Part shown: one piece after another, positions 1-7,118 of the stretch
Position numbering within the stretch: the first letter of the stretch is position 1
Layout of the letters: the number at the start of each line of letters is the position of its first letter
Assembly (NCBI GenBank): GCA_040779335.1
Contig: JBFONV010000004.1
Coordinates: forward strand, 124,001 to 188,000
Length of the DNA stretch: 64,000 bases
Reading direction: 5' to 3'
Source: JBFONV01 sp040779335
GTDB taxonomy: Bacteria; Pseudomonadota; Gammaproteobacteria; Enterobacterales; Alteromonadaceae
Translations under genes and position numbers: made by a program
The notes under the pieces: model-generated
Told to the model about the DNA's origin: nothing
Databases searched by the model: none
The model's input: the letters and a program-made list of their open reading frames with translations, nothing else

Positions 1-1
1 A

Positions 2-346
2 GACGCCCAATTTGATATCGATCGTTGGCTCATTGGTCTAGATATGACGGAAACTCAAGTAGCAGCATATGAGCTACCTACCATCGGTGGTATGTTTCCG
101 AGAATGTTTGAAACCTATATCAACGAAGGCATGAGAGCTGGCATTCCTAAATCGCTATGGGGAGGGGTTATAACAATCTATGATGACGCAGATAAAATAA
201 GGTTGTTAACGGGCACTGAGAACCCGAATAATGCCCGTGTTATTTTATTGAATTCTGAAGGTAAAATTACTTTCTTTTACGATGAAGGGTTTTCGGTTGA
301 AGCTTTGAATAATTTACGGGATGTTTTAGCGGCTATTTCAATATGA
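2..346 (+). CDS. 3' part of an unidentified gene (possible thioredoxin-fold protein)
   Basis: The reading frame is open from the left edge, so the gene starts outside the window; the first ATG inside (position 44) has no ribosome binding site and is probably internal. About 114 residues are visible. The C-terminal half, with hydrophobic strand, NSEGKI turn, FFYDEGFS and a final helix, resembles the end of a thioredoxin-like or YtfJ-like fold, but no CxxC is visible. Its stop overlaps the next gene by 4 bases (ATGA), so the two are probably cotranscribed. Function is not assigned. Confidence 0.6.
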   Translation, partial: DAQFDIDRWLIGLDMTETQVAAYELPTIGGMFPRMFETYINEGMRAGIPKSLWGGVITIYDDADKIRLLTGTENPNNARVILLNSEGKITFFYDEGFSVEALNNLRDVLAAISI

Positions 347-1107
347 AAAGCACACTTGTGATATCGCTGACACTAATAACGTGTTTTTCGTCATATGCAT
401 ATAACAATGAATCCGGCGTGCGCAATCAACTTAAATCACACGGTTATCTTTATGGTATTGGCCTTGGGGTTAATACCGAAATTTACAAAGGATTTAGTAC
501 TCGTAAAAGGCTCATTCCCGTGTTGGGATATAAAGGCGAGCGCTTGTCTGTTTATGGTCCTTTTATCAGTTATAAGTTATTTAATTTCGATTCTATTGAT
601 GTATTGATAAAAGCATCGCCGCGGTTTCAGGGCTTTGAACCATCGGACAGCGAGATTTTTGCAGGGATGAAGAAACGCCATTTTTCAATGGATGCAGGTG
701 TGGGTGTTAATTACCACAATAGTGATTGGAAAATAAGCTTTTCAGCGATGTTTGATGCTTTTGACCGCTCTAATGGTAGGGAACTTACCTCAAGTATTGG
801 TAAGGCGTTTAAGTTTGGGCCTTTGTTTTTTGAACCAAGTATCTCGGTGAGCTATTTGGATGCAAATCATGTCGATTATTACTATGGGGTCCACATATCT
901 GAAATAAATGATAACAGAATCGCTTATAAAGGGAGTTCGGTGGTAAATTATGGGGTTGGCATGTCGTTTGCCACCCCCATATTTTTTGATGGATTTTCTC
1001 GATTATCAATGTCGCACACATGGTTTGATCATAATATTGCGAATAGTCCGTTGGTGGATAAAGATACAAACTTGAGCTTGAATTTTATCTTTACTAAGTT
1101 TTTTTAA
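343..1107 (+). CDS. MipA/OmpV family outer-membrane protein
   Basis: A 254-residue protein with an N-terminal signal peptide ending near SSYA. The rest alternates short beta strands and glycine turns and ends in Phe-Phe, as expected of an outer-membrane beta barrel. The GYLYGIGLGV-like start, the RLIPVLGYKGERL segment (compare the usual PxxxYxGxRF strand) and the last strands are typical of MipA/OmpV scaffolding proteins; length is normal. It overlaps the preceding gene by 4 bases. The family is recognised from motifs; substrate or partner (MltA in E. coli) is unknown here. Confidence 0.75.
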   Translation: MKSTLVISLTLITCFSSYAYNNESGVRNQLKSHGYLYGIGLGVNTEIYKGFSTRKRLIPVLGYKGERLSVYGPFISYKLFNFDSIDVLIKASPRFQGFEPSDSEIFAGMKKRHFSMDAGVGVNYHNSDWKISFSAMFDAFDRSNGRELTSSIGKAFKFGPLFFEPSISVSYLDANHVDYYYGVHISEINDNRIAYKGSSVVNYGVGMSFATPIFFDGFSRLSMSHTWFDHNIANSPLVDKDTNLSLNFIFTKFF

Positions 1108-1123
1108 AGCGCATCTTAAAACT

Positions 1124-1183
1124 AAAACCATCAATATCACGGTACAAATAGCAGAGTCAGCTTAGTGTGTTAATGATGGTTTT
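1124..1183 (+). terminator. possible terminator after the MipA-like gene
   Basis: AAACCATCA and TGATGGTTT form a 9-10 bp stem around a 40-base loop, and the 3' arm runs into TTTTCTATCTTTT. It lies between two convergent genes. The loop is long for a classic intrinsic terminator, so confidence is limited. Confidence 0.4.
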
Positions 1184-1208
1184 CTATCTTTTAACTTAAT
1201 TAAATTGG

Positions 1209-2102
1209 TTATAACAAGTGTTGTTTGAAAAATTCTACGCTTCTGCTCCAAGCTAGTTCTGCATTCTCTTTGTCATAGCGCTGTGTGGAGTCGTTATGAA
1301 AACCATGATTAGCATTTTTATACATGTGCATTTTATAATTTACGCCAAGCGTTTTTAGGTCTTTTTCATATTCCGGCCAAGACTTATTTACCCGTTGATC
1401 TAGTTCGGCAAGTTGTATCATCAATGGTGCTCGAATATTTTTTCTTAATTCTGAAGTCGCTGGCGTGCCATAAAACGGAACACCCGCTGACAGTAGATCT
1501 GAATCCACGGCGGCTAGATAATTAACGATGTAACCACCAAAACAAAAGCCAACTGCGCCTAATTTTCCATTACTTAATGGGTGAGTCTTTAAAAAATGGG
1601 CAGCAGCAACAAAATCATTTTGTATTTTTGCTCTATCTAGTGCTCGTTGCATCGAACGTCCTTCATCATCGTTACCTGGGTAGCCACCAACAGGAAATAA
1701 AGCATCGGGAGCAAGGGCAACAAAACCTACTTTTGCTAAACGTCGAGCGACATCTTTAATATAAGGGTTTAGCCCTCTGTTTTCATGAACAACTAAAACA
1801 ACAGGGTATTTTTTATCAATAGTGTTTGGAGTGACAAGATAACCTCTACCTTTGCCATGTCCTTCTGGAGAATCAAATTCAGCATAACTGGCTATAATAT
1901 CGTTATCATTAAAAGAAACCTGCTCAGCTAATGCATAGTTTGGTAATAACGCAGAGGTTAAGAAGGTGAGTGAATAACCAACAGCGACCAATGTACCTAA
2001 CTTTTTCATAAAGGTACGTCGGTCAATAAAACCGTGTGCGTATTCGTCATACCAGTCAAATGCTTCTGAGGGGATATGGTTTATGTCGCGATCGTTTTCC
2101 AT
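1209..2102 (-). CDS. exported dienelactone hydrolase family protein (alpha/beta hydrolase)
   Basis: A 297-residue alpha/beta hydrolase. An N-terminal RRTFMKK (residues 28-34) followed by a hydrophobic stretch ending at ALA (about residue 59) is a Tat-type signal, so the enzyme probably acts in the periplasm. Family residues are visible: HENRG at 106-110, nucleophile Cys187 in GFCFGG, Asp235 in AELDQR and His266 in NANHGFH, the Cys-Asp-His triad of dienelactone hydrolases. Substrate is unknown. A weak copy of the ECF promoter motif found in the 4-10 kb region lies at 2155-2182, so it may belong to that regulon. Confidence 0.85.
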   Translation of the reverse strand: MENDRDINHIPSEAFDWYDEYAHGFIDRRTFMKKLGTLVAVGYSLTFLTSALLPNYALAEQVSFNDNDIIASYAEFDSPEGHGKGRGYLVTPNTIDKKYPVVLVVHENRGLNPYIKDVARRLAKVGFVALAPDALFPVGGYPGNDDEGRSMQRALDRAKIQNDFVAAAHFLKTHPLSNGKLGAVGFCFGGYIVNYLAAVDSDLLSAGVPFYGTPATSELRKNIRAPLMIQLAELDQRVNKSWPEYEKDLKTLGVNYKMHMYKNANHGFHNDSTQRYDKENAELAWSRSVEFFKQHLL

Positions 2103-2154
2103 TGCTTTTACCTTTTGTTTTTATCATTAGTCTATTGAATAACACGTCGTTATT

Positions 2155-2182
2155 AATACGTGTTTGAGGTAAACAAAGTTCA
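2155..2182 (-). promoter_or_regulatory. weak ECF-type promoter candidate for the dienelactone hydrolase
   Basis: On the minus strand TGAACT, 16 bases, CGTATT. The spacing equals that of the five better matches at 4335-10110, with one mismatch in the -35 box (TGATCT). It is correctly oriented, about 50 bases before the ATG. Confidence 0.35.
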
Positions 2183-2293
2183 GTTAACCCTGTATAGATA
2201 AGATAAAACGTAAAAGCAAATTACCAAGTAATCTAATAAATCGATGGAACAAAATACAATGCAGGTGTCGTCAGGAAGAGAATATATGTGCGG

Positions 2294-2746
2294 CTAGATG
2301 TTATCCATTCTAGTAACAAAATATTGTGGCCATATCTCTTTTACTTGGTTTTGCCAGTTTGGCTCTGCGTGACCGTCGGCACTTTGTAATAGCCAGAATT
2401 TAGCCCATTTTCGGACAATTTTTCCTGATTTACTTAATTTCAAAGGGGTGAAATTTCGCTGATAATTGTTGCCTTTATATTCAACAATAGCTTTACTTCT
2501 AGCTCTGCTATGCAAGCTATCCAGTGCGGTGCTAATAACTTCAACTTGTGACAATGGCATTAGGCCGTTACTTTTTAAATAGCAAGCAATCCCCGCTCTT
2601 TCGATGCACGCTGTCATATAATCGTCTATATGCGGAGTATAAAGCATGCCCGTCAATCCATAAATGGAGATTAGTTCTCGATCAGCTAGGGTTTTTAACG
2701 GAATTATCTGTGCGTTAAGACGCTTTAAATCATCAATTGAGTGCAT
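2294..2746 (-). CDS. hypothetical protein
   Basis: A 150-residue protein that I do not recognise. It has no signal peptide or membrane segment, is rich in Lys and Arg in its C-terminal half (YKGNNYQRNF, KSGKIVRKWAKFW) and ends with Trp/Tyr-rich segments, so it looks like a small cytoplasmic globular protein. It lies 38 bases downstream of the 2OG-Fe(II) dioxygenase gene on the same strand and is probably cotranscribed with it; that linkage is the only functional hint. Confidence 0.6.
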   Translation of the reverse strand: MHSIDDLKRLNAQIIPLKTLADRELISIYGLTGMLYTPHIDDYMTACIERAGIACYLKSNGLMPLSQVEVISTALDSLHSRARSKAIVEYKGNNYQRNFTPLKLSKSGKIVRKWAKFWLLQSADGHAEPNWQNQVKEIWPQYFVTRMDNI

Positions 2747-2784
2747 GTTGTGTCCCGTTTACCTATCCATTGATATTGATAATA

Positions 2785-3462
2785 CTAGCAAGGTGGGTCG
2801 ATATTATTGGCGATGCTATTGTTTAAGCGAAACCATCCAGCAATAGAATAACGATCTCTTTTAGCCGGTAAGACCTCATGTGGAAATTCTTCACTTAAAA
2901 AAACAACTATGGTACCAAACCCCGGTGTTACGGTAATGGCGCTATTATCCACTAACGAGGTAGATGATGAGTGATTGTTGTATATCACTAATTCGCCGCC
3001 ATCATCAGCAGACCAAAATTGGTTGAGATATACCACAACAGACAAAATACGGTTGCCTTCGCCAGTAAACGCGTCTTTGTGAGTTTTATAAAAGTCACCT
3101 TTAGCATAATGAGCAAAGTGGCTTTCAAAGGAAAATAAACCAAGAAACAATCGTCTATTCAGAAATTGTTGCAATGAAGCGGTCCACTCTAACCATTTAC
3201 TGCCGGCAGCACTATTACCCGTTATCCAACATATTTCGTCGGTACGGACAAAATCATTAATATTATGATCATTTGCACGACCAATACCAGCACGCTGAAA
3301 ACTTTCAGCTGACATCTCGTTGACATGTTGCAACAATAAATCCGCAATGTGTGCAGGCAGTGCATACGGCCTTATACTATAGCCTTTAACTTGAATATCA
3401 CTGGCGATAGATTCAAAAATAGAGGTATCGTCACCACTATTTGTAGATTGAGGTAGGCTCAA
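2785..3462 (-). CDS. 2OG-Fe(II) dioxygenase (prolyl-4-hydroxylase-like)
   Basis: A 225-residue double-stranded beta-helix oxygenase. Fe(II) ligands are visible as His128-x-Asp130 in THKDAF and His195 in FPHEV; Arg204-x-Ser206 (RYS) is the 2-oxoglutarate anchor. The VVVYLN strand and the GGELVIYNN strand between them are family-typical. It should couple 2OG decarboxylation to hydroxylation of a protein or small molecule; the substrate is unknown. The apparent start is TTG at 3462 without a clear Shine-Dalgarno, and no ATG occurs before the domain, so the exact start is uncertain. Confidence 0.85.
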   Translation of the reverse strand: MSLPQSTNSGDDTSIFESIASDIQVKGYSIRPYALPAHIADLLLQHVNEMSAESFQRAGIGRANDHNINDFVRTDEICWITGNSAAGSKWLEWTASLQQFLNRRLFLGLFSFESHFAHYAKGDFYKTHKDAFTGEGNRILSVVVYLNQFWSADDGGELVIYNNHSSSTSLVDNSAITVTPGFGTIVVFLSEEFPHEVLPAKRDRYSIAGWFRLNNSIANNIDPPC

Positions 3463-3788
3463 TATTGTTAACTCATAAACTTTATAAGCAATATGGGACT
3501 GCCCATATTCTTCTGTAAAACGTGCGCTATATTACCACTAGAGTTTAAAAAACGGTGAGCTTTAATTGCGCTATCCTATCAAAAAATTGCTATTAGTAAT
3601 GCATAGTGAAAAGCAAAAGAGTAAGCGATCTTTTTCTGCATCGACAAGTGATTGTTAGATCTCATTTTACTGTGCATAACGGAGGCTGTTGTAGCGCTGT
3701 TAGATTATATTTTTCATTACTTTTTAGGTGATGCCGAGGGGGACGCGTATTTTTAAACAAACGACCACCCTATGATTTATCGATGTGA
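3463..3788. other. intergenic stretch, nothing recognised
   Basis: 326 bases between two minus-strand genes. I found no open frame with a ribosome binding site, tRNA or clear terminator. It probably contains the promoter of the dioxygenase gene near its left end. Confidence 0.5.
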
Positions 3789-4181
3789 TTATGATTTCAA
3801 ATAGACCTTGAAATTATTATCTGTATCTAATTCGACGTCATTAATCAGATTGCAGGATTTGAAAATCTCAACGTCTTTGTGAGTACCTTCTTCGTTGAAT
3901 TGTTTAAGTGCATCAGGATCAATGTGATCAAATAAGTCATTAATTTCATATAATAGTGTCGCAATTTCTTTGTTATCAGTGACTACTTCAAAATTTTCGC
4001 CGAATTTTTGTAAGGCATATTCAATGTCATTATGGCCGTCTTTTATTCTGATGATATAGATATCAGGTTCTGTTTCATCAAAGCTAATAAACCAATGAGA
4101 GCCAAGAAACACAAATACCGTATTAGCCAATAATTTCCGATATTGCTCGGCAATTCCTTTAACAATAAACGCTTTTCTCAT
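3789..4181 (-). CDS. small acidic hypothetical protein
   Basis: 130 residues, no signal peptide, acidic C-terminal half (many Asp/Glu). I do not recognise the family. The start is placed at 4181 because an ACGGAG ribosome binding site lies seven bases upstream; the frame extends nine codons further to 4208 without such a site. The protein mixes beta strands (FVFLGSHWFISF, DIYIIRI) with a helical, acidic middle (IATLLYEINDLFDHI). It stands alone, divergent from the DUF2878 operon. Confidence 0.6.
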   Translation of the reverse strand: MRKAFIVKGIAEQYRKLLANTVFVFLGSHWFISFDETEPDIYIIRIKDGHNDIEYALQKFGENFEVVTDNKEIATLLYEINDLFDHIDPDALKQFNEEGTHKDVEIFKSCNLINDVELDTDNNFKVYLKS

Positions 4182-4334
4182 ATAAATCTCCGTATAAGTT
4201 TTTGTCAAATTAATTAGATTATAGTGCCCAGATTGTATTTACATAATTTATCGGACTATTTTTTTTGTTTTGACGTAAAAATAGCGTTAGTTCATCAATA
4301 CTTGCCGATTTAAATCATTTATATTCGCTGGCAC

Positions 4335-4362
4335 TAATCTTTAACGGCCTTTACTTCGTATA
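4335..4362 (+). promoter_or_regulatory. ECF sigma (RpoE/ChrR type) promoter of the DUF2878 operon
   Basis: TAATCT, 16 bases, CGTATA; one mismatch to the TGATCN-N16-CGTAWW pattern repeated upstream of four other units in the next 6 kb. The predicted transcript start is about 25 bases before the DUF2878 ATG. Confidence 0.65.
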
Positions 4363-4391
4363 TTAACTAAATTGTTCAATGTTACTTTTAT

Positions 4392-4886
4392 ATGTGGCTA
4401 AACTTAATTGGTTTTAACTTGATATGGCTTGGCTTGGTATTGCTAGGGAATAGCTTTATCTTAGTCGTTATTCCATTATTAATTTTACATTTTTATTATT
4501 GTCCAAACCGACAAGAAGAGCTTCGTTTGATGGTGCTCGTTGTTGTAATAGGGACGTTTATTGACTCTATGCTAATCCAATTTGGGATTTTTAGTTTTGC
4601 TGGTTTAGATCATATTCCCTATTGGCTGATAACATTGTGGTTGGCGTTTGCTTGCACACTCTCGTATAGCTTGCATTTCTTGGCGCGTTCTAGATTTTTA
4701 CAGTGCGCAGTTGGGTGTTTTCTTGCTCCATTAAGTTACCTCGCAGGCGAGCGTTTGGGGGCGGTTAGTTTTCAATATTCCACCCTACACACTTATTTTG
4801 TTTTAGCCGTGATATGGGGACATTTACTGGTGTTGTTTTTTACTATTCAGCAGAAAATTTATCAAGGTACTCGCAACCATGACTAA
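4392..4886 (+). CDS. DUF2878 family inner-membrane protein
   Basis: A 164-residue, almost entirely hydrophobic protein with about five membrane helices; NLIWFxLVLLGN-like start and the AYxxGxRLGAV-like segment (here YLAGERLGAVSF) match DUF2878. First gene of a three-gene unit with a chalcone-isomerase-like protein and a DUF3833 lipoprotein, each overlapping the next. In marine gammaproteobacteria this trio commonly travels with the ECF sigma/ChrR, FAD oxidase and CFA-type methyltransferase genes (established association), here found 6 kb downstream. Biochemical role unknown. Confidence 0.8.
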   Translation: MWLNLIGFNLIWLGLVLLGNSFILVVIPLLILHFYYCPNRQEELRLMVLVVVIGTFIDSMLIQFGIFSFAGLDHIPYWLITLWLAFACTLSYSLHFLARSRFLQCAVGCFLAPLSYLAGERLGAVSFQYSTLHTYFVLAVIWGHLLVLFFTIQQKIYQGTRNHD

Positions 4887-5439
4887 GCAATCCATCTTCG
4901 TTATCGCACTGTTGTTAGCAGTAATAAGTGTTAACTTGAGAAGTCAAGAATTGGATACTCAACTCGCATTGACTGCAATCAAGACTGAACAATTCAAGAT
5001 CATTGGAAGTGCAAAGTTTACAGTACTTTTTTGGGATATATATGAAAGCCAATTGTTGACAACTAGCGGAAAATTTCCGGTTAACGCAAAGCAGGAAAAG
5101 GTGTTATTTGAGATTAATTATTTACGAGACATTCGTGCCCAAGAGTTAATCGAACGGACGATTGAACAATGGCAACATATAGGGCTAGAAACGAAAGATT
5201 ATCAGCATTATGTGCCGCAGTTAGCGCGTCTTTGGCCAGATATCAGCAGAGGTGACAAGTTGTCTTTATTGATTGAAGGTAGCCGCAGTAGTTTTTATTT
5301 CAATGACCAACACATCGGAGACATTGTTCACGATCGGTTTGGTCAACAATTTATCGATATTTGGTTGTCGCCCAATACTAGTGAACCTACGCTACGCCGA
5401 AAGCTGCTTGGAGAAGTAAAAAATGAAAGCCTTATCTAA
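4879..5439 (+). CDS. chalcone isomerase-like domain protein, exported
   Basis: 186 residues; an N-terminal hydrophobic segment (IFVIALLLAVISVNL) acts as signal peptide or anchor. The remainder, with GSAKFTVLFWDIYESQLLT, a FEINYLRDI strand and the helix that follows, matches the bacterial chalcone-isomerase-like family, which binds fatty acids in plants and probably lipids here. It overlaps DUF2878 by 8 bases and DUF3833 by 17, so translation is likely coupled. A lipid-handling role beside the membrane-lipid-modifying genes of the regulon is an inference. Confidence 0.75.
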   Translation: MTKQSIFVIALLLAVISVNLRSQELDTQLALTAIKTEQFKIIGSAKFTVLFWDIYESQLLTTSGKFPVNAKQEKVLFEINYLRDIRAQELIERTIEQWQHIGLETKDYQHYVPQLARLWPDISRGDKLSLLIEGSRSSFYFNDQHIGDIVHDRFGQQFIDIWLSPNTSEPTLRRKLLGEVKNESLI

Positions 5440-5977
5440 TTTATTTATCACGCTAATATTGTTGCTTATGTTGTCTAGTTGCACTACAGAACTTAACGAT
5501 TATCAACGGACCTCACCGACATTAGATATCAAAACTTATTTTACTGGCTCGGTAACGGCGTGGGGAATGGTACAAGACTATTCTAATAAAGTGACGCGTC
5601 GGTTTTGTGTTGATATTGTCGGGAGTTGGCAAGGTGACAAGGGAGTGTTAGCGGAAAAATTCTATTTCAACGATGGTGAAGTAAGCACAAGAAACTGGCA
5701 GCTGACAAAACTTGAAAATGGCAAGTATACTGGGGAAGCTGAAGATGTGGTTGGTGTTGCCAAAGGCCAACAACAAGGATTTGCTTTTCAATGGCAGTAT
5801 CAGTTGCTAGTACCTGTCGAAGACGATATCTATCAGTTAGCGCTTGACGACTGGATGTATCAAATAGACCAGTATCGTGTTTTTAATCGTACTACGATGA
5901 AAAAATTCGGCGTGACGGTAGCGGAAATAACGCTGTTTTTTGATAAAAAAATGCCAGTGGCCGATTGCAAAGCATGA
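5423..5977 (+). CDS. DUF3833 family lipoprotein
   Basis: 184 residues with a lipoprotein signal ending in the lipobox LSSC (Cys20). The body matches DUF3833: YFTGSVTAWGMVQDYSNKVTRRF, a FxFNDGE strand and the DDWMYQIDQYRVFNRTTMKKFGV end. These beta-rich lipoproteins are found with DUF2878 and the chalcone-isomerase-like protein. The start lies inside the upstream gene. Probably anchored to the outer membrane; function unknown. Confidence 0.8.
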   Translation: MKALSNLFITLILLLMLSSCTTELNDYQRTSPTLDIKTYFTGSVTAWGMVQDYSNKVTRRFCVDIVGSWQGDKGVLAEKFYFNDGEVSTRNWQLTKLENGKYTGEAEDVVGVAKGQQQGFAFQWQYQLLVPVEDDIYQLALDDWMYQIDQYRVFNRTTMKKFGVTVAEITLFFDKKMPVADCKA

Positions 5978-6051
5978 TTTTTCCTAACTATCCCTAATTG
6001 TGTCCAGAGCTATGTCAAAGTGTGCAACTTAGGTAGCGCTTGCTTAAGGTG

Positions 6052-6957
6052 TTATTTTTTCATTAGTAATTGATTTAAAGCATCATTTATATATGAGTAT
6101 TTGAAATTAAAACCATGTTCAAGCAGTTTTTTGGGATGAACATTTTGACCGTAGACAAGCAAGTCAGACATTTCACCAAAGATAAGTTTGAGCATCCATT
6201 GCGGCGTTGTAAATAAACACGGGCGTGATAATACCTTGGATAGGGTTTTACTAAACTCTAGATTTGATACTGGTGTCGGAGCAGTCATATTTACAACCCC
6301 ATCGATGCTTTGCTGCTCAATAATATAGATGATCGCGGCCACCATATCATCGATATGTATCCACGACATTCTCTGTGTGCCGTCTGCTATTTTTCCACCT
6401 AAGCCTAATTTAAACGGTGGCAACATTTTAGCGAGTGCGCCACCGTATTTATCGAGCACTATACCGGTTCTCAATATGGCAACCCGAGTATCTTGCGATT
6501 GTGCGGCCAAAGCTATTTTTTCCCAGCGCTTACAGATCCTATGCGAAAATTCTTCGTGGTAATGCACAAAACTTTCATCGATTGGGTGATTATTCTGGCG
6601 TCCATAAATACCAATAGCACTACCTGAAATAAGTACTTTTGGGGGATGAATTGCGGTTGATATCAGTTTTACTAGCTCGTCAGTGATTGACCAACGGCTG
6701 TGACAAATTTTTTCTTTTTGTGCAGCACTCCATCGTTTGTCTGCAATAGGTTCGCCAGCAAGGTTAATGATGACATCTTGATTGTCGACGGATTCTTGCG
6801 TAAGTTTATTGATATAATTGATGTCGTTACCGAGTTTAATTCGCGCTAAATCACTATTGCGCGTTAATACCGCTATCTCAATATCGTCCTTTTTCCTTAG
6901 CTCCGCTATTAACTTTGTTCCTATTAGCCCGGTACCACCAGTAATAAGGTATTTCAT
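6052..6957 (-). CDS. TIGR01777-family NAD(P)-binding epimerase (SDR superfamily)
   Basis: 301 residues. The start is placed at 6957, where the protein begins MKYLITGGTGLIG with the Rossmann GGTGLIG loop; the frame is open 22 codons further, but those codons lie across the promoter at 6995-7022. ISGSAIGIYG with YG, INLAGEPIADKRW and the WIHIDDM segment are hallmarks of the TIGR01777 (YfcH-like) extended SDR group. Convergent with the DUF3833 operon, divergent from the fasciclin gene. Substrate unknown; its ECF promoter puts it in the photo-oxidative regulon. Confidence 0.85.
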   Translation of the reverse strand: MKYLITGGTGLIGTKLIAELRKKDDIEIAVLTRNSDLARIKLGNDINYINKLTQESVDNQDVIINLAGEPIADKRWSAAQKEKICHSRWSITDELVKLISTAIHPPKVLISGSAIGIYGRQNNHPIDESFVHYHEEFSHRICKRWEKIALAAQSQDTRVAILRTGIVLDKYGGALAKMLPPFKLGLGGKIADGTQRMSWIHIDDMVAAIIYIIEQQSIDGVVNMTAPTPVSNLEFSKTLSKVLSRPCLFTTPQWMLKLIFGEMSDLLVYGQNVHPKKLLEHGFNFKYSYINDALNQLLMKK

Positions 6958-6994
6958 GGTAAATCCATCCCAAATATTTTCACTAAACCCAGTA

Positions 6995-7022
6995 TATACG
7001 TATAATTTTTGAGGATGGATCA
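6995..7022 (-). promoter_or_regulatory. ECF sigma (RpoE/ChrR type) promoter of the TIGR01777 gene
   Basis: On the minus strand TGATCC, exactly 16 bases, CGTATA. Matches the pattern upstream of the sigma factor's own gene. It decides the start of the downstream gene (6957, not 7023). Confidence 0.75.
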
Positions 7023-7058
7023 ACGATGAAAAATAAATAAAATTTCTTTAGATATTCG

Positions 7059-7086
7059 TGATCTTTGTTAACTTTGTCACCGTAAT
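7059..7086 (+). promoter_or_regulatory. ECF sigma (RpoE/ChrR type) promoter of the fasciclin gene
   Basis: TGATCT, exactly 16 bases, CGTAAT. The predicted transcript start is near 7093, so a TTG at 7092 cannot be the start codon; the GTG at 7119 is. Confidence 0.7.
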
Positions 7087-7118
7087 CTCACTTGATAATC
7101 CAAAGAGAGGAATTTCAG

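Noticed and set aside
7092..7118. TTG at 7092 as start of the fasciclin gene
   Set aside because: It falls at the predicted transcript start of the ECF promoter; the GTG at 7119 has a GAGAGG site and begins a lipoprotein signal.
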